The notes beneath the pieces are model-generated. The model did not search any database and had not been told where the DNA came from. It saw only the letters and a list, made by a program, of their open reading frames with translations. From Erysipelotrichaceae bacterium (lineage in GTDB: Bacteria; Bacillota_I; Bacilli_A; Erysipelotrichales; Erysipelotrichaceae): 64,000 nucleotides of DNA. Position 1 is the stretch's first letter; the number at the start of each line of letters is the position of its first letter. Below, piece after piece: positions 18,874-26,835 of this stretch. The stretch covers positions 1-64,000 of the forward strand of contig JAUNIH010000003.1 of assembly GCA_030523555.1 (NCBI GenBank). The letters are read 5' to 3'. The position numbers and the translations under genes are program-made.

Positions 18874-19797
18874 GTGAAAAAGAAAGACGACAGTAATTCT
18901 GTCAGTTATGCAAAATGGGGTTATATCTTTATTGTTCCCTTTTTCATTGTGTATTTCATATTTACACTTTATCCGCAGATACTGACATTCTATAACTCAT
19001 TCTTTGAGAATTATATGGATGGTCTGAGTCATGTTGGACCTAATTTTGTAGGATTTGATAACTATATTAAACTGTTTTCACCGGATGCGACCGGAAGTAT
19101 AACCATAATCAAATATTTCGGGAATACTATGATTTTATGGATACTTGGTGCTATCCCGCAGTTTCTGATTGCACTGCTGCTGGCGTTGCTTTTTACAAGC
19201 ACCCGCCTGAATATTAAATTCCAGGGCTTCTTTAAAGCGGTTATCTATCTGCCTAATCTTATTATGGCAGCTGCATTTGCGATGCTGATATTCGGTCTGT
19301 TTGGCAATACCGGACCTATCAATAAGATTATGGTTGATTCTTTCGGACTTACTCCTTTTGATTTTCTTGCACAAAAGATTTCTGTCAGAGGACTGATTGC
19401 TTTAATGAACTTCCTGATGTGGTTCGGTAATACCACCATTCTTCTGATGGCCGGTATTCAGAGCATAGATGAAGCTTTATTTGAATCCGCAAGAATTGAT
19501 GGAGCTTCTTCCACACATGTCTTCTTCGATATTACAATTCCATTATTGAAACCGATAATGGTGTATGTGGCCATAACTTCCATGATCGGCGGTATGCAGA
19601 TGTACGATGTTCCTCAGGTTCTGACCAATGGTTATGGTATGCCTGACAACACTTCTACAACCATGGTTATGCTGCTGAACAAATATCTGAACCCATCGAG
19701 AAACTATGGCATGGCAGGTACCATATCGGTTGTATTGTTTATAATTACCGCCATCCTGAGTCTTATTGTCTTCAGGGTTAATTCCAGAAAGGACTAG
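18874..19797 (+). CDS. Sugar ABC transporter permease (MalF type)
   Basis: Inner-membrane subunit with about six membrane segments. The first starts near residue 17 (YIFIVPFFIVYFIFTLYP). The EAA loop that docks the ATPase is ESARIDGASSTHVFFDITIP near residue 205. The length is 307 residues. The start is GTG, with GGAGG at 18859-18863. It follows the binding-protein gene past a terminator hairpin and precedes the MalG-type gene by 12 bases. Substrate is inferred from the locus, not from this sequence. Confidence 0.92.
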   Translation: MKKKDDSNSVSYAKWGYIFIVPFFIVYFIFTLYPQILTFYNSFFENYMDGLSHVGPNFVGFDNYIKLFSPDATGSITIIKYFGNTMILWILGAIPQFLIALLLALLFTSTRLNIKFQGFFKAVIYLPNLIMAAAFAMLIFGLFGNTGPINKIMVDSFGLTPFDFLAQKISVRGLIALMNFLMWFGNTTILLMAGIQSIDEALFESARIDGASSTHVFFDITIPLLKPIMVYVAITSMIGGMQMYDVPQVLTNGYGMPDNTSTTMVMLLNKYLNPSRNYGMAGTISVVLFIITAILSLIVFRVNSRKD

Positions 19798-19809
19798 AAA
19801 GGAAACAGT

Positions 19810-20667
19810 ATGAACCAGAATAAAAAAGCTGAATTCAAATTATTAATAATGAGAACATTATCTTATGCATGTCTGATTTTTCTGAGCCTGCTATGTCTCT
19901 TCTTCTTTTATCTGATGATTCTGAATGCTTCTCATTCAAATGCTGAACTGCAGGGAAAATGGACATTTGCGTTTGGTACTCATTTTATAGAAAATCTCAT
20001 TAATGCGTGGAATGATGCTTCCATCAATATTCCTAGAGGTCTGTTCAATTCGTTCTTTATAGCTGTTATTTCAGCTTTACTGAATACTTATTTTGCAGCA
20101 CTGACTGCCTATGGTATCTATGCATATGATTTTAAACTGAAGAAAATAGCCAACGCTTTTATTCTTGCAGTTATGATGATTCCTTCTCAGGTATCGGCAG
20201 TAGGTTTTATCCAGCTGGCTTACAGATTCAATCTTACAAATAATCTGTGGATGCTGATTTTGCCATCTATTGCAGGACCTGCTACATATTTCTATATGCA
20301 TCAGTATCTGGAAGCTTCTCTGCCACTGGAAATAGTGGAAGCAGCCAGAATTGACGGTTCCAACGAGTTTGTTACTTTCAACAGAATTGTTTTACCGGTA
20401 ATGAAACCGGCACTTGCAGTTCAGATGATTTTTGCATTTATCGCTTCATGGAACAACTATTTTACACCATCTCTTTTACTGACAAAGGCTGAATATAAAA
20501 CAGTTCCGATAATGATTGCCCAGTTAAGAAGTGCAGACTATTCGAAGTTTGATTTAGGCAAGATGTATATGTTTATTCTGCTGGCTATTCTGCCTGTTAT
20601 GATTGTCTATGTCTTCCTGTCAAAGTCAATCATTAAAGGTGTAACATCAGGAAGTGTAAAAGGATAA
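19810..20667 (+). CDS. Sugar ABC transporter permease (MalG type)
   Basis: Second membrane subunit, 285 residues and about six transmembrane segments. The EAA loop EAARIDGSNEFVTFNRIVLP lies near residue 175, followed by the usual NNYFTP segment. GAAAGGAA ahead of the ATG acts as ribosome site. With the MalF-type protein it forms the pore. The gene is followed by 15 bases and the ATPase gene. Confidence 0.92.
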   Translation: MNQNKKAEFKLLIMRTLSYACLIFLSLLCLFFFYLMILNASHSNAELQGKWTFAFGTHFIENLINAWNDASINIPRGLFNSFFIAVISALLNTYFAALTAYGIYAYDFKLKKIANAFILAVMMIPSQVSAVGFIQLAYRFNLTNNLWMLILPSIAGPATYFYMHQYLEASLPLEIVEAARIDGSNEFVTFNRIVLPVMKPALAVQMIFAFIASWNNYFTPSLLLTKAEYKTVPIMIAQLRSADYSKFDLGKMYMFILLAILPVMIVYVFLSKSIIKGVTSGSVKG

Positions 20668-20682
20668 TTTAAGGAGGATATT

Positions 20683-20808
20683 ATGGCTGAAGTAAAACTT
20701 GAAAATATAAGAAAGATCTATCCCAACAGTGAACCAAAAAAACATAAAAAGAGCCTTTTGGGAAAAAGGAAGAAAAAAAGGAAAAGAATTCTGCCAATCT
20801 TCAGGTGA
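20683..20808 (+). pseudogene. N-terminal fragment of the transporter ATPase, separated by a frameshift
   Basis: A perfect AAGGAGG site (20671-20677) leads to an ATG reading MAEVKLENIRKIYP, the normal first strand and A-loop Tyr of a MsmX/UgpC-type ATPase. A Lys-rich insert follows. The frame then ends at a TGA at 20806-20808, after 41 residues. The remaining ATPase continues in the -1 frame. Adding one A in the A-rich tract 20763-20779 would join the two into about 394 residues, with GKKEEKKEKNSANLQ across the joint. Confidence 0.75.
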
Positions 20809-21866
20809 CAAAGGAAGGTATTGTGGCTGTTCAGGATTTTAATCTTGATATAAAGGACAAAGAATTCATAGTTCTGGTAGGTCCTTCAGGATGCGGCAAA
20901 TCCACAACATTAAGAATGGTTGCGGGTCTAGAAGGAATTACTTCCGGAAAGCTGTATATTGATGGTGTTCTGGTTAACAATATTGAACCAAAAGACAGAG
21001 ATATTGCCATGGTTTTCCAGAACTATGCCTTATATCCGCATATGAGCGTATATGATAATATGGCTTACTCTTTGAAGATCAAGAAACTTCCAAATGATGA
21101 GATTGACAGGAAAGTCAGAGAAGCTGCGGAAATCCTTGATATTACCAGATATCTTGACAGAAAACCAAAAGCTCTATCTGGCGGTCAGAGACAGCGTGTG
21201 GCAATTGGACGTGCAATTGTCAGAAATCCAAAGGTTCTATTAATGGATGAACCTTTATCAAATCTTGATGCCAAACTGCGTAACCAGATGAGGGCTGAAA
21301 TAATCAAACTCAGACAGAGAATCAGTACAACATTTATTTATGTTACACATGATCAGACTGAAGCCATGGCTCTGGGCGACCGTATAGTTGTTATGAAAGA
21401 TGGATATATTCAGCAGATCGGTACACCTCAGGAAGTCTTTGATCATCCAAAGAACCTCTTTGTAGCCGGTTTTATCGGTACACCTACAATGAATACATTT
21501 GACGCAAAGCTGATAAAAGACAATGATAAATATTTTGTTGAAGCAGGCGGTCATACAGTTGAACTTTCCGCTGAAAAGTCCAAGCGTCTTTCTGACAATG
21601 ATGTCAAATCCCAGGATATCACCCTTGGTGTAAGACCTGATCATATGCAGATAGCTGATAATGGTATTGATGGCAAGGTTGATGTATCAGAACTTATGGG
21701 TACATCTTCACACCTGCATATGACGGCAATGGGGAAAGACTGCATCGTTATTGTTCCTAATTCCGGTCAGAACATTGATTATATGGGAAAAGATGTAAAA
21801 CTTACCTTCTCAGGCAATACCGCTCACGTTTTTGATGAGGAAGGAAACAATCTTGAATTTAAATAA
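20805..21866 (+). CDS. Sugar ABC transporter ATPase (MsmX/UgpC type), main part
   Basis: ATP-hydrolysing subunit. Walker A is GPSGCGKST, the Q-loop is MVFQNYALYPH, the signature is LSGGQRQRVAIGRA, Walker B is VLLMDEPLSNLDA, and the switch His is in YVTHDQTEA. A C-terminal MOI/TOBE-like regulatory domain starts near residue 235. As written, the frame opens at GTG 20805, which overlaps the TGA of the upstream fragment. No ribosome site precedes it. This product would lack the first beta strand and the A-loop Tyr that stacks on adenine. Either a sequencing error, slippage in the A-rich tract or coupled re-initiation restores function, or the gene is damaged. Confidence 0.88.
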   Translation: MTKEGIVAVQDFNLDIKDKEFIVLVGPSGCGKSTTLRMVAGLEGITSGKLYIDGVLVNNIEPKDRDIAMVFQNYALYPHMSVYDNMAYSLKIKKLPNDEIDRKVREAAEILDITRYLDRKPKALSGGQRQRVAIGRAIVRNPKVLLMDEPLSNLDAKLRNQMRAEIIKLRQRISTTFIYVTHDQTEAMALGDRIVVMKDGYIQQIGTPQEVFDHPKNLFVAGFIGTPTMNTFDAKLIKDNDKYFVEAGGHTVELSAEKSKRLSDNDVKSQDITLGVRPDHMQIADNGIDGKVDVSELMGTSSHLHMTAMGKDCIVIVPNSGQNIDYMGKDVKLTFSGNTAHVFDEEGNNLEFK

Positions 21867-21927
21867 TATATAAAATCATTAAACAGATTTAAATATATTA
21901 TGCTTTATAGGTTATTATATAAAAGAT

Positions 21928-22911
21928 ATGGTATCAATCAAGGATATAGCGAAGAAGTGCGGTGTTTCTGTAGCTGCTGTTTCCAAAGCGCTGAACGACC
22001 GCTCTGATATAAGCAAGGCGACAAAAAACAGAATTCTGAAGACTGCTGAAGAAATGGGATACATGCCCAATATTTCGGCACGTACTCTCAGAACAAACCG
22101 TACATATAATATTGGTATTCTGTTTGTAGGTTCTGAACCTGGACTGTCTCATGAATATTTCTCAAATATCCTGGACAGTTTCAAGGATGAAGCCGAAGAG
22201 AACGGATATAACATAACTTTTGTGAATGATAGAATAGCCGGCAGAAAAGTGACCTTTAAAAACAACTGTGAATACCGTAATTTTGATGGTGTTGCCGTAA
22301 TAACGGCAGATTTCAATGATGAGAATGTTATTGAACTGGTCAATTCAGGTATTCCTGCAGTAACACTGGATTATGTCTATGATAACTGTTCTTCAGTTGT
22401 ATCAGATAATATGGAAGGTATGTCGAAACTTGTAGAATACGCTATTGAGATGGGTCATACAAAGATAGCCTACATCCATGGTGAAGATACAAAAGTTACA
22501 GAGAACCGTATTGCCGGTTTTTATTCAGCAATGAGAAGAAACAGGATCAATGTTCCTGATGAGTATCTTGTGGAAGCCCGTTATCATAATCCAAAACTGT
22601 GTATTGAAGTATTCGAAAAACTTCTGAAGCTGAGCGATCCGCCAACCTGTGTAATTTTCCCGGATGATTATTCAACTGTAGTTGCGATTAACAGTCTGGG
22701 GGAATCAAGACAGAACATTTCTTTTATGGGTTATGATGGCATTGAACTGTCAAGAGTACTTAATCTGACCACCTACGAGCAGAACAAAACTGAACTGGGA
22801 AGAACAGCTGCGAAGAAGCTTATCACAAGAATTGAAAATCCCGATGCACCAATTGAACACGTAACCTCCAGCGGACGTCTGATTAAAGGAAACACACTGA
22901 AGAAGATATAG
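21928..22911 (+). CDS. LacI-family transcriptional regulator
   Basis: DNA-binding repressor with an N-terminal helix-turn-helix (VSIKDIAKKCGVSVAAVSKALN, residues 2-23), the hinge-helix segment NISARTLRTN near residue 50, and a periplasmic-binding-like sugar-sensing domain to residue 327. It sits just after the transporter ATPase, so it is the natural candidate to bind the AAACGTTT palindromes in the divergent promoter. There is no Shine-Dalgarno sequence. TATATA begins 12 bases before the ATG, which suggests a leaderless message. The inducer is probably the imported disaccharide (inference). Confidence 0.9.
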   Translation: MVSIKDIAKKCGVSVAAVSKALNDRSDISKATKNRILKTAEEMGYMPNISARTLRTNRTYNIGILFVGSEPGLSHEYFSNILDSFKDEAEENGYNITFVNDRIAGRKVTFKNNCEYRNFDGVAVITADFNDENVIELVNSGIPAVTLDYVYDNCSSVVSDNMEGMSKLVEYAIEMGHTKIAYIHGEDTKVTENRIAGFYSAMRRNRINVPDEYLVEARYHNPKLCIEVFEKLLKLSDPPTCVIFPDDYSTVVAINSLGESRQNISFMGYDGIELSRVLNLTTYEQNKTELGRTAAKKLITRIENPDAPIEHVTSSGRLIKGNTLKKI

Positions 22912-22920
22912 TTCTGAAAA

Positions 22921-23604
22921 TCATATTTCTTTTCGAAGAGCTCTAAGTAGGTTCTTGTTGTTATCTGATATTCTATAGGAATCCAGACCTTTCTGGATTC
23001 CTTTTTTACATACAGAAATGTTTATTCTGTTGTTTAGAACATATTCATATGTCTTATCAAAGTAATACATGAAACAGTATGAAAGAAGCCAGGCTCCTGC
23101 CATTTCATCATAGTATCGGTTATGATAGTCTGTATCTCTTACAATATCAAGAATATCATTTATGTATTTATCTTCCATGTAGTAGCTTAAAAGGACAACC
23201 AGACCGTAACGCTGATAATATTCCTTGTTTGACTTAGTGTATTTCAGGATATCTTTATAATATTCATCTTTGTATTTCTTTATCCACTTGGCACCTGAGA
23301 CAAAACTGTCACATGTTGACCAGTTATCAAGGTATGAAAGATGTTCGTGAGAGAGTTTCCTGTATTCTTTGAAATCACGTTTTACATATGAGATAAGATA
23401 GCCTCTGATCAGTATTTCTTCGTGGGATAAAGGTTCTATAGAATCAGGATCAGTAACTGTCTTTGAAAGTTCTTTGGAAAAGTTTCTGATCCTGGCTGAT
23501 CTGATACCATAAACAGGATAGCCTGTCTTCATCAGTTTGAGTGAGAACTTACGGTATTCTTCTTCGCTGTTTTCCTTAAGGAATGTCTTCAGGGTCTTAT
23601 ACAT
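22921..23604 (-). CDS. DNA alkylation repair protein, AlkD-like
   Basis: HEAT-repeat DNA glycosylase family that removes bulky or charged alkylated bases. All-helical sequence of 227 residues. YLDNWSTCDSFV near residue 107 carries the Trp and Asp typical of the AlkD active cleft, and the RYGLVVLLSYY and AGAWLLSYCF helices follow the family pattern. There is no Shine-Dalgarno site. On the minus strand TATAAT (23616-23611) begins 12 bases before the ATG and TTCACA lies 18 bases further up, so the message is probably leaderless. It converges with the LacI gene with 9 bases between them. Confidence 0.85.
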   Translation of the reverse strand: MYKTLKTFLKENSEEEYRKFSLKLMKTGYPVYGIRSARIRNFSKELSKTVTDPDSIEPLSHEEILIRGYLISYVKRDFKEYRKLSHEHLSYLDNWSTCDSFVSGAKWIKKYKDEYYKDILKYTKSNKEYYQRYGLVVLLSYYMEDKYINDILDIVRDTDYHNRYYDEMAGAWLLSYCFMYYFDKTYEYVLNNRINISVCKKGIQKGLDSYRISDNNKNLLRALRKEI

Positions 23605-23610
23605 AAGATT

Positions 23611-23640
23611 ATTATATCGTTGTATAATGAAGGGTGTGAA
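23611..23640 (-). promoter_or_regulatory. Leaderless promoter of the AlkD-like gene
   Basis: TTCACA (23640-23635), 18-base spacer, TATAAT (23616-23611), then exactly six bases to the ATG. The expected start of transcription coincides with the A of the start codon. It interleaves with the TATAAT of the divergent gene at 23623-23628. Confidence 0.65.
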
Positions 23641-24025
23641 AGAACTGGCTTTTCGTTTGAAAAGAGGAGATGATCTTAAAAAGGGAATCGTCTCTCATTT
23701 ATCAGAAAATGATACTGCAGTCATTTTATCGGCTGTCGGATGTTTATCACATTTAAAGATAAGACTGGCGAAAGCACTTGATTATCTTGATACTGAAGAA
23801 GACTATGAAATCATCAGTATGATAGGTACAGTATCTAAAGGAAACGCCCATCTTCATATCGGGGTATCTGATGATAAGGGTAACTGTGTTGGCGGACATC
23901 TGATGGATGGATGTATTATCAATACGACATGTGAAGTAGTATTGGGAATCCTTGAAGAATATGATTCCTGCAGGGAATTTGATGAAGAAACAGGATATGA
24001 TGAGATATCTTTTATTAGAAGATAA
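23627..24025 (+). CDS. PPC/DUF296-domain protein
   Basis: Small (about 130 residues) protein of the PPC (DUF296) fold, found alone in bacteria and next to AT-hooks in plants; the bacterial function is not settled. The start FRLKRGDDLKKGI, the core GTVSKGNAHLHIGVSD and the GGHLMDGCIINTTCEVVL segment with a metal-binding-like GH match the family. The ATG at 23627 overlaps a TATAAT box. If that box is the promoter, transcription begins near 23635 and the real start is the GTG at 23636 (MKELAFRLKRG), leaderless. It precedes two G3E GTPase genes by 14 bases, which may hint at a metal-related role (inference). Confidence 0.8.
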   Translation: MKGVKELAFRLKRGDDLKKGIVSHLSENDTAVILSAVGCLSHLKIRLAKALDYLDTEEDYEIISMIGTVSKGNAHLHIGVSDDKGNCVGGHLMDGCIINTTCEVVLGILEEYDSCREFDEETGYDEISFIRR

Positions 24026-24039
24026 AAAGGAGATTATAG

Positions 24040-25065
24040 ATGATTAATGTTTATATTGTTTCAGGCTTTTTAGGAGCAGGTAAGACAACTTTTATTCAGA
24101 AGCTTTTAAAAGAAAAGAATTTTGAAAAGGTAATGCTGCTGGAGAATGAATTTGGTGAAGTAGGCGTTGATGGTGCCTTCTTTGAAAGTTCATTAAATAT
24201 CAAGGAAATTAACAATGGATGCATATGCTGTTCATTACAGGGTGATTTTGAAACAGCTTTGGAAGAAATTGAAGAAATGGGCGTAAGTGATCTGCTGATA
24301 GAACCTTCAGGTGTAGGTAAACTCTCAGAGATTATCAATGTCATAAAGAAAGATGAAGATTTCCGTATTGTATCCCACATCTGTATTGTTGATGTGAAGA
24401 CCTGTAAGAAGTATCATATCAACTTCAAGGAATATTTCAATGATCAGGTTAAATCAGCCAATGCGATTGTCTTATCTCATCTTGATGTATGTACAGATGA
24501 ACAGTATGAAAATGCGAAGGAAATCATTAAGGAACTTAATGAAGATGCCGTATGTACAAATAAACCTATAGAAGAATATGAAATGAGTGAACTGCTCGAT
24601 ATCATTGTTTCCGGTGGTGATATTCTGCCGGAAATCGAAGAAGAAGAGGAACACCATCACCACCATCATCACCATGACGGTGAGGAATGCGATGATCCTG
24701 AATGTGAATGTCATCACCACCATCATCATGATGAAGATGAAGAAGATGAACACGAACATCATCATCACGAAGAAGGTGAACATTACCATCACCACCATCA
24801 TCACGATGATGAACCATTTGAAAATATGATTTTAAGACCTGAATATCATTTTACCCAGGATGAACTGGAAGATATTCTGTGTGATATTCCTGAAGATATT
24901 ATCCGTATAAAGGGTTATGTTTTAAGTGATAATAAACCTTTATACTTCAACTATGTTCTTAATGAATTCAATATCTTTGAAGGGGAAGATAAAGATAAGG
25001 CTCTTGTATCGATAATCGGTACAAAGATTGATGAAGAATTATTTGAGGAAAAGTTCCATGCTTAA
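24040..25065 (+). CDS. G3E-family GTPase (COG0523) with a His-rich metal-binding region
   Basis: CobW/ZNG1-like GTP-driven metallochaperone. Walker A is GFLGAGKTT (residues 9-17). The metal motif GCICC is at residues 60-64. LIEPSGVG and SHLD follow the switch and base-recognition regions. Between residues 205 and 255 there are many His runs mixed with Asp/Glu, which would bind zinc, nickel or similar ions. A CobW C-terminal domain follows. AAAGGAG precedes the ATG. It overlaps a second G3E gene. The likely role is delivery of a transition metal to a client enzyme, but the metal and client are unknown. Confidence 0.88.
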   Translation: MINVYIVSGFLGAGKTTFIQKLLKEKNFEKVMLLENEFGEVGVDGAFFESSLNIKEINNGCICCSLQGDFETALEEIEEMGVSDLLIEPSGVGKLSEIINVIKKDEDFRIVSHICIVDVKTCKKYHINFKEYFNDQVKSANAIVLSHLDVCTDEQYENAKEIIKELNEDAVCTNKPIEEYEMSELLDIIVSGGDILPEIEEEEEHHHHHHHHDGEECDDPECECHHHHHHDEDEEDEHEHHHHEEGEHYHHHHHHDDEPFENMILRPEYHFTQDELEDILCDIPEDIIRIKGYVLSDNKPLYFNYVLNEFNIFEGEDKDKALVSIIGTKIDEELFEEKFHA

Positions 25066-25987
25066 ACCGGTATATGTATTTTCGGGGTTTCTTGATTCCG
25101 GAAAGACGACAGCGATTAAGAATACCTTATATGATCCAAGATTCAATCAGGGTGAATCAACACTGATTATCTGTATTGAACAGGGTGATGAAGAGTATGA
25201 TAAGAAGTTTCTGAAAGCTACTACTTCAGATGTAGTTTATCTTGATTCTTTTATGGATCTTACAATAGATAAACAGAAAGAACTGGATAAGCAGTATGAC
25301 CCTGATAGAATCTTTGTGGAATTCAATGGTATGGAAGATGATAATGTCTTCTATCAGAATGGTTTTATTCAGAACTGGGAACTGGCTCAGACTTTAACTA
25401 CCTGCGATGCTTCAAAGTTTCAGTTGCATATGCAGAATATGCGTCAGTTTATGTACAATCATATGGTTAATGCGGAAGTGGCTATATTAAACAGAGCTGA
25501 TGATGTGGATAAGAGATATCTGAGAAACAATCTTAAGTCAATTAACCAGTATCTCGAAATCATCTTTGAAGATAAGGACGGTAATGTTTCCAATAAGATA
25601 GAAGATGAATTATTCGATGTAAGTCATGATTTATATATAGAAGATGTGGATTATGGATTATGGTATATGGATCAGCTTGATAATCCAAGAAAATACAATG
25701 GTAAAACCGTAACTATCAAGGTTAAGAAACTTGATGAGATTGAAGGCTATCCTGATGTGGCGATTGTCGGCAGAAGGGCTATGGTCTGCTGTGCCAATGA
25801 TATAGCGGATATTGCTTTACCTTGTGAAGGGGTAGAAAAATACAGACTTAAGGAAGACCAGTATTATCTTATTACAGCCAAGATATCCATAGCTGTAGAC
25901 CAGCAGGGATATGAACGCTGTGTACTTACGGCAACTGATATCTTAGAAGCGGAAAATATTGAAAACGATCTTGTAACTTTTAATTAG
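25058..25987 (+). CDS. Second G3E-like GTPase without the CxCC motif
   Basis: Paralogue-like P-loop GTPase of 309 residues. PVYVFSGFLDSGKTTAIKNTL at the N terminus gives Walker A. VEFNGM stands in for the EPSG segment and LNRADD for the guanine-recognition NKxD. It lacks GCICC, having CIEQGDEE at that place, so metal binding must differ. I start it at ATG 25058, which overlaps the previous stop by 8 bases. Its pairing with the His-rich GTPase suggests that the two act together. The C-terminal half is not one I recognise beyond a short OB-like region near 225-300. Confidence 0.75.
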   Translation: MLKPVYVFSGFLDSGKTTAIKNTLYDPRFNQGESTLIICIEQGDEEYDKKFLKATTSDVVYLDSFMDLTIDKQKELDKQYDPDRIFVEFNGMEDDNVFYQNGFIQNWELAQTLTTCDASKFQLHMQNMRQFMYNHMVNAEVAILNRADDVDKRYLRNNLKSINQYLEIIFEDKDGNVSNKIEDELFDVSHDLYIEDVDYGLWYMDQLDNPRKYNGKTVTIKVKKLDEIEGYPDVAIVGRRAMVCCANDIADIALPCEGVEKYRLKEDQYYLITAKISIAVDQQGYERCVLTATDILEAENIENDLVTFN

Positions 25988-25997
25988 AGAAGTATTT

Positions 25998-26834
25998 ATG
26001 AACATTTTAAAGGCAATACTGTTTGGCATTATCGAAGGTATTACAGAGTGGATACCGGTATCTTCTGGTGCTCATCTTTCTATTCTGAACAGACTGGTAA
26101 CTCTTGATGTAACACCTGAATTTTTAAGTGTCTTTAAAGATATCGTTCAGTTTGGTGCTTTTCTGGCTCTGCTGATTGTCCTATCTTCAAAAATCTGGCC
26201 TTTTGGAAAAAGCAAGAACCCTATGGGCGAAGGTTTTCTGGCCAATGTCAAAAAAGACAAGTTTGCCTTATGGATCAAAATTATCGTCGCATGTCTGCCT
26301 GTTCTGTTATATAAACTGATACTGAGTGGCATATTCAGATTCGTCAACGAAAACAATGAAATGATATTTATCGCTATAGCTATGATTGCAATGGGTATAT
26401 GTTTTATTGCGACAGAAGTATTTGTTAAAGGAAAAAATCCGGGTATTACATCAACAAAACAGATTACCATTGAACATGCGCTTATTATCGGTGTTGCCCA
26501 GCTTGTGGCAGCAATATTCCCTGGAGTTTCATATATTGCGGCAGCACTTACTATTGCGGTATTTATCGGCATATCAAGATCATGTGCCTATGAGTTTTCT
26601 CTGGAAACTGCGATTCCTGTGATGCTGATATCTTCGGTAATAGCGATTATAAACTATATTCCAATGATTACTTTTGAAAATATCATTATGGTTGTGATTG
26701 GTATTTCAACATCATTTATCGTTTCCATCCTGATGATTTCCTTTGTGATGGAATACTTCAAAAAGAACAATCTCAATCTTATCGGTATATATCGTATTCT
26801 GATGGGCGTAATCGTCATCATGTTTCTGATCTAG
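25998..26834 (+). CDS. uppP: Undecaprenyl-diphosphatase UppP (BacA)
   Basis: Integral membrane phosphatase that recycles undecaprenyl pyrophosphate for cell-wall synthesis and can confer bacitracin tolerance. The first motif, GIIEGITEWIPVSSGAHL (residues 9-26), carries the catalytic Glu pair. The second, PGVSYIAAALTIAVFIGISRSCA near residue 175, departs slightly from the usual PGTSRSG. The 278-residue length and about eight membrane segments fit. It is 10 bases after the G3E gene and 1 base before the CcdA fusion. Confidence 0.9.
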   Translation: MNILKAILFGIIEGITEWIPVSSGAHLSILNRLVTLDVTPEFLSVFKDIVQFGAFLALLIVLSSKIWPFGKSKNPMGEGFLANVKKDKFALWIKIIVACLPVLLYKLILSGIFRFVNENNEMIFIAIAMIAMGICFIATEVFVKGKNPGITSTKQITIEHALIIGVAQLVAAIFPGVSYIAAALTIAVFIGISRSCAYEFSLETAIPVMLISSVIAIINYIPMITFENIIMVVIGISTSFIVSILMISFVMEYFKKNNLNLIGIYRILMGVIVIMFLI

Positions 26835-26835
26835 T

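Noticed and set aside
20763-20808. Programmed -1 ribosomal frameshift of the dnaX type in the ATPase gene
   Set aside because: The A7 run is not in the A-AAA-AAG register. In frame it reads AAG AAA AAA AGG, and I see no clear stimulatory hairpin. Transcriptional slippage or an error in the run remains open.
24472-24829. Overlapping frames rich in Met, Val, Asp or Thr around the His-rich part of the G3E gene
   Set aside because: They are other-frame readings of the CAC/CAT repeats. The sense-frame GTPase is complete and conserved.
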